A stretch of DNA of 64,000 nt from positions 62,001 through 126,000 of the forward strand of contig NZ_JAHFZZ010000008.1 in the NCBI RefSeq assembly GCF_018603905.1, written 5' to 3'. The notes under the pieces were generated by a model, which worked only from the letters and a program-made list of their open reading frames with translations, ran no database searches and was not told the origin of the DNA. The first letter of the stretch is position 1. Each line of letters opens with the position of its first letter. Both the position numbers and the translations under genes were made by a program. Positions 17,859 through 25,662 of this stretch are shown here, in pieces. Origin of the DNA: Nonomuraea sp. NEAU-A123 (GTDB lineage: Bacteria; Actinomycetota; Actinomycetes; Streptosporangiales; Streptosporangiaceae).

Positions 17859-18854
17859 TCAGGGCCGTACTCCGGGCTTGTCGGTGATTCCGGTGGCGAG
17901 GCGGACCGCAAGGGTCATGATCGTCCCTTTCTTGATCGCGTAGAAGGTGTCCTGTGTGATGTACGAGAAGTCGGCGATGGCAACGGCGCGCTCGCCCAGG
18001 TATGTGTAGGTGGTCCGGTCGAGCAGGATCTCGTGGCCCACCCAGCCGTCTTCGATGCTGCCGACGGCCAGCGCCGGACGTCCTGCGACGTCTACCGCGT
18101 CCGGGTTCACCGTCACCCCGGGGATCTTGGCCATCGCCTGGTAGACGGCCGCCTCCTGAGCCGGGGGGACGAGGTTGTTGCCGAGCAGGGAGCCGAGCAT
18201 CCTGTACGCGATGACATCCCGCTTTTCGCCGTGATCGCCCATGTTCCCGTACAGCCAGGTCAGGAGCGCATCGGGATCTGTTGGCAGCGCCGCCACCTTG
18301 GCGAAGCTGGTGGGGGGCATGCCCCCTCCGGTGGGCGAGCGGACCATCTTGCCGCCTTCGAAGGTGACCAGCACCTTGCCGTCGGCCCGCGTCCAACTCC
18401 GATCCACCGTGGGCTTCCGCGGCGTCTCCGGGGTCTGCACCTGGCCTGGGGCGGGATTGCCGACCCCCTGATGGCGCGTCTCCATGTAGATCCATTGGTC
18501 CGGGCGGGGCGCGGTGAAGGGCCGGTCGCGGGCGGCGGCGGCCGCCTTGTGGAGCAGTACCTGCGCGTTGGCGGCCGGCATCGCCAGGCCGGGGACGATC
18601 GGGCGCGGCGCGTCTACTACCACGTTCTCGACGACCAACGGGACCACCGTGATCGCTGCGGCCAACACTCCCACCGCGAGGACCCGCCCGGCCGCGCGAG
18701 GCAGGCGGAAGCGGCGCGCACGCCGGGGAACCGCCGCGGTGACCTCCTGGAGGAGCGCGGCCCTGGCGGCGGAACAGGTCTCATGGGACGGCGGGGCGGG
18801 CTCGGGCCAGGCACGGCGCAAGGCGTCCAGATCGGCGTCCGAGTGGTCGTTCAT
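17859..18854 (-). CDS. CU044_5270-type membrane protein, anti-sigma-like
   Basis: 331 residues: a cytoplasmic N-terminus of about 60 residues, one membrane helix (about 63-83, VLAVGVLAAAITVVPLVV), then an extracytoplasmic domain of about 240 residues (DQWIYMETRHQG, GGKMVRSPTGGG). This layout and its position directly behind an ECF sigma gene fit the actinobacterial CU044_5270 family, thought to act as sigma regulators. The start follows AAAGGAC, three bases after the sigma stop. Its own stop lies next to the start of the small membrane gene. Confidence 0.8.
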   Translation of the reverse strand: MNDHSDADLDALRRAWPEPAPPSHETCSAARAALLQEVTAAVPRRARRFRLPRAAGRVLAVGVLAAAITVVPLVVENVVVDAPRPIVPGLAMPAANAQVLLHKAAAAARDRPFTAPRPDQWIYMETRHQGVGNPAPGQVQTPETPRKPTVDRSWTRADGKVLVTFEGGKMVRSPTGGGMPPTSFAKVAALPTDPDALLTWLYGNMGDHGEKRDVIAYRMLGSLLGNNLVPPAQEAAVYQAMAKIPGVTVNPDAVDVAGRPALAVGSIEDGWVGHEILLDRTTYTYLGERAVAIADFSYITQDTFYAIKKGTIMTLAVRLATGITDKPGVRP

Positions 18855-18856
18855 GA

Positions 18857-19421
18857 TCAATTGTCCTTTCTGGCGAGTGCCGGGTCCAGCGCGGCGCGGA
18901 TCTTCGTACGGGCCCGGTGAAGCCGGGACCGGACCGTGCCCGCCGCGACGCCGAGCGCCTTGCCCGCCTCTTCGGAGGTCAGCTCGGCCCAGGCGACCAG
19001 CAGCAGCACGTCGCGTTCCGCGGCGGGCAGCTTGGCCAGCGCCGCCGCCAGCCAGGGGCGGTCCGCCAGCGAGCCGGCGATCCGGTCGGCGTGGTCCTCG
19101 CTGCTCTCCTCGACACCGGCCCTGGCCAGCGCGCGGTACTGCCGGACCTCGGCCCGGTGGTGGCGGGAGATCAGGTTCGAGGCGATCCCGTACGTCCGGC
19201 CGGGCGTCCGGCCGGGACAGGTCGTAGGTGTCACGCCGGTGGAACGCGATCAGGAACGTCTCGGCGGCGATGTCGTCGGCCAGAGGCCGGGTGAGCCGCC
19301 GCTCGGCATAGCCGTGGATCGGCGCGTGGTAGCGGTCGAACAGCTCGGCGAAGCACTCCGGCTCCCGTAAGGACCGCTCGATGATCGCGGCGTCCGCCAC
19401 CCGCTCCGTCATCGGGGCCAT
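18857..19421 (-). pseudogene. ECF sigma factor gene with frameshift
   Basis: Region 2 lies in one frame from the ATG at 19421 (ECFAELFDRYHAPIHGYAERRL, DDIAAETFLIAFHRR). The protein then continues in another frame from about 19198 (YGIASNLISRHHRAEVRQY) through the region 4 helix-turn-helix (LPAAERDVLLLVAWAEL, GVAAGTVRSRLHRARTKI). Family alignment expects ARP-W-x-YGIA at the junction. Only GACG separates the CCG codon from TAC, so two bases are missing or one is extra near 19197-19201. Either the gene is inactivated or the base call is wrong; the intact downstream genes make both possible. Confidence 0.8.
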
Positions 19422-19538
19422 GTCTTAGCTCTTCGCGTCATCGCCTGTCTTCCGTAGCGGGGATCGGTCCCCCCTCCTTCACCGATCGCCCCAAAAGTGT
19501 TCGCTCCGCATGCAAATGATCGGTAATGCTTGGGGACC

Positions 19539-20204
19539 ATGAGACTTCTGTCGGTCAATGTCGGCCGCCCCATGCCCGTGGACTACACCGATGCCGCAGG
19601 TGGGGTGACGGGCATCGACAAACGCCCGGTGACAGGGCCGGTCCAGGTGTCGCCCGTCGGCCCCAAGGGCACGGCGGGCAGCGGCGTGGCCGGGGACGCC
19701 GTCTGCGACCGCCGCTTCCACGGCGGGAGTGACAGGGCGGTGTACGCGTTCGCGCGCGAGGATCTGGACGCCTGGGAGCAGGCTCTCGGCCGTACGCTCG
19801 CCAACGGCGCCTTCGGCGAGAACCTCACCACGTCCGGCCTGGACGTGACCGGAGCACTGATCGGGGAACGCTGGCAGGTGGGCTCCGACCTGGTGGTCGA
19901 GGTGACCGCCGGCCGGATTCCCTGCCGCACCTTCGCGGGGTGGGTCGGAGAGCAGGGCTGGATGAAGCGGTTCATCGAGGTGGGCCGCACCGGCGCGCTG
20001 CTCCGGGTGATCGCGCCGGGAGAGATCCGCGCGGACGACCCGATCACCGTCGTCCGCCGCCCCGACCACGACATCACCGCGGCTCTGCTGCTCCGCGCCG
20101 CCACCACGGAGCGCCACCTGCTCCCGCGCACGCTGGCCGCCGCCGAGTGGATGGAGTCCGAGCTACTGGGCGTTGCCCGTACATATACGGAGAAGTACGG
20201 ATGA
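19539..20204 (+). CDS. MOSC domain-containing protein
   Basis: 221 residues of the MOSC (molybdenum cofactor sulfurase C-terminal) fold, related to YiiM. Markers are CDRRFHGGSDRAVYAF, GAFGENLTTSG, IGERW and the conserved Cys in IPCRTFAGW, which in relatives handles sulfur or binds cofactor. YiiM-like proteins take part in molybdenum-cofactor-dependent reduction of N-hydroxylated compounds (family knowledge). The start is weakly supported: GGGGA lies close to ATG 19539. It stands alone between a divergent sigma gene and the convergent GH1 gene. Confidence 0.9.
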   Translation: MRLLSVNVGRPMPVDYTDAAGGVTGIDKRPVTGPVQVSPVGPKGTAGSGVAGDAVCDRRFHGGSDRAVYAFAREDLDAWEQALGRTLANGAFGENLTTSGLDVTGALIGERWQVGSDLVVEVTAGRIPCRTFAGWVGEQGWMKRFIEVGRTGALLRVIAPGEIRADDPITVVRRPDHDITAALLLRAATTERHLLPRTLAAAEWMESELLGVARTYTEKYG

Positions 20205-20239
20205 GCTGGGCGATGGCCTGCACCGCTTGAGCGGCGGGA

Positions 20240-21568
20240 TCACTCCAGGCCGCCCTCGCGGATGCGGGCCGCGTACCAGAGGGCGGAGTCCTTCGGGGTG
20301 CGCTGCTGCGTGTCGAAGTCCACGTGCACGATGCCGAACCGCTGCCCGTACCCGTGGGCCCACTCGAAGTTGTCCAGCAGGGACCAGGCGAAGTAGCCCT
20401 TGAGCGGCACGCCCCGGCGCGTCGCCTCGGCGCAGGCGTTGATGTGGCGTTCCAGGTAATCGATGCGGTCCGGGTCGTGCACGGCCCCGTCGGCGCTCAG
20501 CTCGTCGGCGAAGGCCGCGCCGTTCTCGGTGATGTAGAGGTCGATGGCGGGGTAGTCCTTGTGCACGCGCTGGAGGAGCTCCAGCAGGCCGTTCTCGTCG
20601 ATCTCCCAGTTCATGGTGGTGCGCTTGCGGCCGCCGTCCACCCAGCGGACGTGTTCGGCGCCGATCCACGGTGTGCTGCCGGACGGCGCGGGCTCGCCGG
20701 CCGCCACCAGGGCGGGGGAATAGTAGTTGATCCCCAGCATGTCGATCTTCCGGGAGATGATCTGCAGGTCCCCGTCCAGGACGTGGGAGAAGTCGCTGTG
20801 GGGTGCCAGGTCGCCGACGACGTCCTCGGGGTACGAGCCGAGCAGCACCGGATCGATGAACAGCCGGTTCTGGATGCCGTCGATCCGGCGAGCGGCGTCC
20901 ACGTCCGCCTCCGACGCCGTGGCGGGCGTCACGTGCGACATATTCAACGTAATGCCGATATTTCCGGACAGCAGGGGGATGGCGAGGCCGTGGCCCAGGA
21001 GCAGGTGGTGCACCGCCTTGACTGCCTCGGACGGCTCCTGACGCCCCGGCGCGTGCTCGCCGCCCGCGTATCCGAGCAGTCCGGAACACCACGGCTCGTT
21101 CAGCGTCGTCCAGTTCGCCACCCGATCCCGCAACGCCGTATGCACAATGTCGGCATATTCCGCGAACCGATAGGCCGTGTCCCGGTTAGGCCACCCGCCC
21201 GCGTCCTCCAAATACTGCGGCAGGTCCCAGTGATAGAGCGTCGGCCACGGCGTGATGCCGCGCTCCAGCAGCGTGTCCACCAGGCGGCGATAGAAATCGA
21301 GGCCGCGCTGGTTCACCACCCCGCGCTCCGGCACGATCCGCGGCCACGCGACGGAGAACCGGTACGCTTGCAACCCCAGCCCCGCCATCAACCGCACGTC
21401 GTCGGCGTAACGGTGGTAGTGGTCGCAGGCCACGTCGCCGTTCTCGGCATCGCGCACCTTGCCGGGGGTGCGGCTGAAGGTGTCCCAAATGGACGTCCCC
21501 CTGCCGTCCTCCGCGAACGCGCCCTCGATCTGATAGCTGGACGTCGCCGCGCCCCAGAGAAAACTCAT
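20240..21568 (-). CDS. GH1 beta-glucosidase
   Basis: 442 residues, cytoplasmic TIM-barrel enzyme hydrolysing cellobiose and related beta-glucosides. The acid/base is E158 (TLNEPW) and the nucleophile E348 (YITENG); the N-terminus FLWGAATSSYQIEGA and the end FAWSLLDNFEWAHGYGQRFG are classical. The ATG overlaps the stop of a permease remnant (ATGA), the same coupling as in cebEFG-bglC operons, and a CebR-type box lies 286 bases upstream. The importer genes are gone, so its substrate must enter by another route. Confidence 0.95.
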   Translation of the reverse strand: MSFLWGAATSSYQIEGAFAEDGRGTSIWDTFSRTPGKVRDAENGDVACDHYHRYADDVRLMAGLGLQAYRFSVAWPRIVPERGVVNQRGLDFYRRLVDTLLERGITPWPTLYHWDLPQYLEDAGGWPNRDTAYRFAEYADIVHTALRDRVANWTTLNEPWCSGLLGYAGGEHAPGRQEPSEAVKAVHHLLLGHGLAIPLLSGNIGITLNMSHVTPATASEADVDAARRIDGIQNRLFIDPVLLGSYPEDVVGDLAPHSDFSHVLDGDLQIISRKIDMLGINYYSPALVAAGEPAPSGSTPWIGAEHVRWVDGGRKRTTMNWEIDENGLLELLQRVHKDYPAIDLYITENGAAFADELSADGAVHDPDRIDYLERHINACAEATRRGVPLKGYFAWSLLDNFEWAHGYGQRFGIVHVDFDTQQRTPKDSALWYAARIREGGLE

Positions 21569-21794
21569 GCCTTGACGGACCCTTCCATGATGCCGCCGAT
21601 GATCTGACGGCCAGCCGGACCATGACCATATAAAGCGGGCCGATCCCCATCCGCACGGGGATCATCACCGTGCCGAGCTAAAGGTCTTGACCACCCGCAC
21701 GATCGTCGCGCCCGCTTCGGCTGTCGAGCCGCAGCCGCCACCAAAGGCGACCCTGGGCGCGGTGAGAAGTCCACGGCGAACCAGAGTCGTCATA
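21565..21794 (-). pseudogene. Remnant of MalG-type (CebG-like) sugar permease gene
   Basis: On the minus strand GAGAAAGG precedes ATG 21794, opening 42 codons (MTTLVRRGLLTAPRV...) that end at a TGA. Near the 3' end a different frame reads GRQIIGGIMEGSVKA and stops at 21565. That tail is typical of MalG-family permeases in actinomycetes. The roughly 230 membrane-spanning residues between are absent. I read this as an internally deleted cebG whose start region, C-terminus and overlap with the beta-glucosidase survive. The N-terminal assignment is weaker than the C-terminal one. Confidence 0.6.
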
Positions 21795-21853
21795 TGGCGG
21801 TACCTTTCTCAGAAAACGCACCTGGCCTGCGTAGATGCCGTGGGCATATCGCT

Positions 21854-21867
21854 TGGGAGCGCTCCCA
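21854..21867. promoter_or_regulatory. CebR-type operator (cellulose utilisation box)
   Basis: TGGGAGCGCTCCCA is a perfect 14-bp palindrome identical to the operator bound by the LacI-family repressor CebR in streptomycetes, which is released by cellobiose. It lies 60 bases upstream of the permease remnant on the minus strand and about 100 bases before the predicted GH6 promoter on the plus strand, so it could control both directions. Confidence 0.88.
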
Positions 21868-21939
21868 TAGACGGTAGACCATGACCTGCCCCATGGAGAA
21901 GAGGGCCGGTGTAACGGACATTTCCCCATACGCAATCCC

Positions 21940-21969
21940 TTGACCGTATCTAGGGTGGTCAGTAATGAT
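21940..21969 (+). promoter_or_regulatory. Candidate promoter for GH6 cellulase
   Basis: TTGACC at 21940-21945 and AATGAT at 21964-21969 are separated by 18 bases, a reasonable sigma-70-type pair. It would give a 5' leader of about 120 bases before the GTG of the cellulase. Found by eye only. Confidence 0.4.
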
Positions 21970-22094
21970 CAACGCCGACGCTGCGGTACCGCGCCGAGAG
22001 AGGTCCGGCATGTCTTTTCGAGTGCGGCTGGCGTGCGCGCTCAGCGCCTGCGCCGACAACGCTCTTTGAGCGAACCCCACTGAAAGGTGATTTA

Positions 22095-23495
22095 GTGCGA
22101 TTTATCGCAGCAAAAGCCGCCGCGGCCTTAACCGCGGTCGTGGCTGCCGTCCTGGTCGTACCCCAGCCTGCCTCCGCCGCCGCCCAGCTGATCGGCAACG
22201 GCGTCTTCACCAGCACCACCGCCCCCTGGCAGGCGATCGGCCAGACGACGGTCACGGCCGAGTCCGCCCGCATGCGGGTGAACGTGACAGCCGTGGTCAC
22301 CAACCCGTGGGACGCCATGGTGGCCAGTCCCACCACGGCCGCGCTGACCGCGGGCAAGAACTACACGCTCTCGTTCGACGCGTACTCCACGACGGCCTTC
22401 AAGGCCACCACCACCGTGCAGTACGTGGCGACGCCCAGCTCCAACCAGTCGCTGGCCGCGGCCGTCCAGCTCACCACGGGCAGCAAGCGCTACAGCATCC
22501 CATTCGTGGCCGCGGCCGCCACCAACACGGCCGCCGAGGTGACCTTCCAGCTCGGCGGGTCCGGCGGCACCCCGACGGTCCGCTTCGACAACATCTCGCT
22601 GATGGAGACGCAGACGACCCGGCCGACGGCACTGTACGTCTCGGACCAGTCGAACCCTGCCAAGTATGTCTCCACCCACCAGGGCACGAGCGAGGCCACC
22701 GCCATCGGCTCGAACATCGCCAACAAGCCGATCTTCGAGTGGTTCGGCGGCTGGTTCACCGACCTCACGCTGGCCGTGGACACCTACGTCGGCGCCGCCC
22801 AGGCCCAGGACAAGCTGCCGATGCTGGTGGCGTACAACATCCCGAACCGCGACGCGTGCGCGAACCAGTCGGGCGGCGGCGCGGGCGACGCGGCCGGGTA
22901 TCACACCTGGATCACCGAGTTCGCCAAGGCGATCGGCACCAGGCACGCGATCGTCGTGCTGGAGCCCGACGGCGTCGCCGCCGCCAGTTGCGCGACCAAG
23001 CCGGAAGACCAGTACAAGATGCTGCTGGACGCCACCCAGGTGCTGAGTGCTCAGGCGCCGAACGCCTGGGTCTACCTCGACGCGGGCAACGCCACCTGGG
23101 TCGCGGCCGACGACATGGCGACGCGGCTGGTCAAGTCGGGCATCGCCAACACGCGCGGCTTCTCCGTGAACGTGTCCAACTACATCACCACGGCCGACTC
23201 CGAGAGCTACTCGGTCGCGGTCAACGGCTACCTGTCCGGGACCGTCGGCGCGAAGAAGTACGTGATCGACACCAGCCGTAACGGCAACGGCCCTTGGACC
23301 GGCGAGAACAACTGGTGCAACCCGCCCGGCCGCAGACTGGGCAGCGCGCCCGCCAAGCAGACGAGCGGTGCCGAGTACGTCTTCTGGGTCAAGGTGCCGG
23401 GCGACTCCGACGGCAGCTGCAACCTGGGCGAGGGCATCCCGGCCGGGACATTCAGCCCCGACCTGGCCATGGCCCTGATCAACGGCTCCTCCTAG
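22095..23495 (+). CDS. Secreted GH6 cellulase with N-terminal carbohydrate-binding module
   Basis: 466 residues from GTG 22095, behind AAAGGTGA. Signal peptide (1-29), a CBM4/9-like beta-sandwich (about 30-175, ending TVRFDNISLMETQ), then the GH6 barrel (about 178-466). The catalytic acid is D292 in VVLEPDGVA; YLDAGNATW, IDTSRNGNGP and CNPPGRRLG are further GH6 signatures. It releases cellobiose from cellulose. It diverges from the GH1 gene around a CebR-type box, giving a cellulose-to-glucose pair. Codon 12 is the rare TTA (22128). Confidence 0.95.
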   Translation: MRFIAAKAAAALTAVVAAVLVVPQPASAAAQLIGNGVFTSTTAPWQAIGQTTVTAESARMRVNVTAVVTNPWDAMVASPTTAALTAGKNYTLSFDAYSTTAFKATTTVQYVATPSSNQSLAAAVQLTTGSKRYSIPFVAAAATNTAAEVTFQLGGSGGTPTVRFDNISLMETQTTRPTALYVSDQSNPAKYVSTHQGTSEATAIGSNIANKPIFEWFGGWFTDLTLAVDTYVGAAQAQDKLPMLVAYNIPNRDACANQSGGGAGDAAGYHTWITEFAKAIGTRHAIVVLEPDGVAAASCATKPEDQYKMLLDATQVLSAQAPNAWVYLDAGNATWVAADDMATRLVKSGIANTRGFSVNVSNYITTADSESYSVAVNGYLSGTVGAKKYVIDTSRNGNGPWTGENNWCNPPGRRLGSAPAKQTSGAEYVFWVKVPGDSDGSCNLGEGIPAGTFSPDLAMALINGSS

Positions 23496-23542
23496 CCCTT
23501 ATAGGGCGGCGAACCCCGGTCGGCCTCGGCGGGCCGGGGTTC
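23495..23542 (+). terminator. Two hairpins after the GH6 gene
   Basis: GCCCT-TAT-AGGGC (23495-23507) begins at the last base of the cellulase stop codon. A second hairpin pairs GAACCCCGG (23511-23519) with CCGGGGTTC (23534-23542) around a 14-base loop. Together they form a plausible intrinsic terminator without a T tract. Confidence 0.65.
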
Positions 23543-23695
23543 ACGCCCGTTACTCGCGTCCAGCACGTGGTGAAGCTGAGGGACTTGGCGCGGGAGACCG
23601 GCGAAGTGATCCGACAGGTGATCGTATGCGTGCCGGGAAGTGACTCCTGAGGGGTTCGAGATCAGCCCAAGGACCTTAGCGGAGCAGTCGAGCCG

Positions 23696-23980
23696 TTAGG
23701 GCCAGTCGACCCCAACGAGCCCGGAGGGTCGCTCGGGTCGAGTGGGCCGATCGGGTCGGGTGGTGGGCCGGGCCGGTGGGGCGGTTGGGCCGGTCGGGCT
23801 GGTCGACCCCAGCCAGCCTGGCGAGCCCAGCAGGTCGGCCAGTCGGACCGCTCAGGCCAGTCGGGCCGGGCGAGCCCAGCGAGTCGGGCGGGTCGGGCGA
23901 CCCCAGCGAGCCCGGCAAGCCCGGCGGTTCGAGCGGGCCAGTCGGCCCGGGCGGGTCGGCAGCGTAGGTCGGGCCGAGCG
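23696..23980. repeat. G-rich degenerate tandem repeat, about 95-bp period
   Basis: Within the 491-base gap between the GH6 gene and the IclR gene, a 20-base core resembling GTCGACCCCAGCGAGCCCGG occurs at 23705, 23802 and 23896. The spacings are 97 and 94 bases, with diverged G-rich sequence between. One strand is strongly G-biased and contains four GGG runs with loops of 2, 4 and 2 bases at 23753-23772, a canonical G-quadruplex pattern. Short Pro/Gly-rich frames cross it, but none has a ribosome site; I do not call a gene here. Confidence 0.65.
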
Positions 23981-23986
23981 GAGCGG

Positions 23987-25531
23987 TCAGGACGGGCGCA
24001 TGTGGGCCAGGTCCGCCTCCATGTGTGCCGCCGCCTCAGTGAGCGCGGGCAGGACGTCGCGGAGCAGTTCGGCGGGGGTGGCGCGGCTGGCGTGGGTGGC
24101 GACGTTGACGGCCGCGACGACCTGGCCGCTCCGGTCGCGGATGGGCACCGCGATGGATCGCACGCCTTCCTCCAGCTCCTGGTCGACGAGGGCATAGCCG
24201 TCCACGGCCGCCTGCCGTACGGCTGCCGCCAGGTCGGCGGGTGAGGTGAGCGTGTGGGGGGTCAGCGGGGGTGAGGGCATCCCGGCCAGCCGTTCCCCGG
24301 GCAGGTCGGCCAGGAGGACGCGGCCCATCGAGGTGGCGTACGCGGGGAAGCGGGTGCCGACGGTGATGTCGACGCTCATGATGGCGACGGTCGGCACGCG
24401 CGCCACGTAGACGACGTCGTCGCCGGACAGCATCGCGACCGAGGCCGACTCGTGGACCCGCGCCACCAGGTCCACCAGGTGCGGCTGGACGATCTCGCCG
24501 AAGCTCCGGCCCGACAGATGGGCGTACCCGAGCTCCAGCACCTTGGGCAGCAGGACGAACCGGCTGCCGTCGGCCGTGACGTACCCCAGCCGTTCCAGGG
24601 TCTGCACCGCACGCCGGACAGTGGCCCGAGGCAGCCCGGTGACCTTGGCCGCGACGGCCAGCGTGACCCCGCCACGCGCCGAGCCGAGCGACACCAGCAC
24701 GGCCAGACCGCGAGCCAGCGACTGAAGATAACCCGCCCCCAGCTCCTCCTTCGTCGCCCGCGACGCATCCACTCCCACGACAACCGGAAGAGACGAGCCC
24801 CGCCCGGCCGACACCACAGGCTGAGACTGCCTGCCCCGCTCGCCCGACACGGCCGAGTGCGATGGTGAAACCCGCTCACCCGACGCAACCGGCTCGGCCA
24901 AGGCCGTTTCCATCTCCCCCGCTGTCTTCAGCAGGCTGGGCAGAGCGTGATCACGCAGACCTGCGGCCGTGTGTCTGCTGGTGTGGCTGGCCACCGTCAG
25001 CGCGCAGACCGTCGTCCCGCTCGCGTCCCGTACGGGAACCGCGACCGCCACCAAGCCGGGCTCGACGAGTTGGTCGTCCTCGGCCCACCGTGCGGCGGGG
25101 TCGAGCAGGATCAGGCCGGCCGCGCAGCGGTCGGCGGGCAGCAGGTCGCCCACCCGGAAGGCCACCGACATGGTGCGGCGCCGGGCGAAGCGGCCGACGA
25201 AGCGGACCCCGTCCCCGTCCCGCACGGCCAGCGACACCGACTCGTCCAGCTCGTCGGCGAGCCGCTCGGCGTACCCATCGAGGGCCGCGCCCAGACCGCC
25301 GCACGCCAGGTACGCCTCGCCCAGCTCCATCAGGCGCGGCGCGAGCAGCACGTCGCGTTCCTCAGCCCGTACGTAGCCCAGCCGGACGAGCGTGGCCACG
25401 ATCCGGTCGATCGTCGATCTGGCCAGGCCGGTGGCCCGTACCAGGTCGGTCGCGCGCATCGGCCGCCTGGGACCGGCGGCCAGCACGCGCAGGACGGCCA
25501 GCCCGCGTTCCAGAGTGCCCGCCGGTTCCAT
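23987..25531 (-). CDS. Tandem double IclR-family transcription regulator
   Basis: 514 residues, twice the normal IclR length. First copy: winged helix about 5-75 (TDLVRATGLARSTIDRIVATL) and effector domain about 80-225. After a polar linker of about 50 residues the second copy has a winged helix about 265-325 (AAKVTGLPRATVRRAVQTL) and a full effector domain to the end (TSMGRVLLADL, ELEEGVRSIAVPI). The start at 25531 has a strong GGAGGAG. It diverges from pcaI, so it very probably controls the beta-ketoadipate genes; one polypeptide would supply the DNA-binding dimer. Confidence 0.92.
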   Translation of the reverse strand: MEPAGTLERGLAVLRVLAAGPRRPMRATDLVRATGLARSTIDRIVATLVRLGYVRAEERDVLLAPRLMELGEAYLACGGLGAALDGYAERLADELDESVSLAVRDGDGVRFVGRFARRRTMSVAFRVGDLLPADRCAAGLILLDPAARWAEDDQLVEPGLVAVAVPVRDASGTTVCALTVASHTSRHTAAGLRDHALPSLLKTAGEMETALAEPVASGERVSPSHSAVSGERGRQSQPVVSAGRGSSLPVVVGVDASRATKEELGAGYLQSLARGLAVLVSLGSARGGVTLAVAAKVTGLPRATVRRAVQTLERLGYVTADGSRFVLLPKVLELGYAHLSGRSFGEIVQPHLVDLVARVHESASVAMLSGDDVVYVARVPTVAIMSVDITVGTRFPAYATSMGRVLLADLPGERLAGMPSPPLTPHTLTSPADLAAAVRQAAVDGYALVDQELEEGVRSIAVPIRDRSGQVVAAVNVATHASRATPAELLRDVLPALTEAAAHMEADLAHMRPS

Positions 25532-25542
25532 CCGCTCTCCTC

Positions 25543-25607
25543 CTTCGAGTCTTCGAGCCTTCAAGTCCTCAAGGACTTTGACAGGGCGCGATTCGGCTCC
25601 CCATACT
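25543..25607 (+). promoter_or_regulatory. Octamer repeats, inverted repeat and promoter of the pca operon
   Basis: Four tandem 8-mers CTTCGAGT, CTTCGAGC, CTTCAAGT and CCTCAAGG occupy 25543-25574. Overlapping them, AAGTCCT-CA-AGGACTT is a perfect inverted repeat (25563-25578) that reaches the -35 box TTGACA (25578-25583). The -10 candidate CATACT (25602-25607) lies 18 bases on. A regulator on the inverted repeat would cover the -35 region. Confidence 0.6.
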
Positions 25608-25628
25608 CGACGATAATAATGAATTTAA

Positions 25629-25647
25629 GTTCACCTAGCGAACACAT
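25629..25647. promoter_or_regulatory. GTTC-N7-GAAC inverted repeat before pcaI
   Basis: GTTC (25629-25632) and GAAC (25640-25643) form an inverted repeat just upstream of the pcaI start. The right half extends to GCGAACACAT (25638-25647), which recurs exactly at 29464-29473 upstream of the second IclR gene. This suggests an IclR-type binding site shared by both loci (inference). Confidence 0.45.
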
Positions 25648-25662
25648 ATGAAGCGGAGTGCC

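Noticed and set aside
23696..23980. CRISPR array or collagen-like coding gene
   Set aside because: Only three imperfect copies at unequal spacing with repeat-like spacers and no cas genes. The Pro/Gly-rich frames lack ribosome sites and break between copies.
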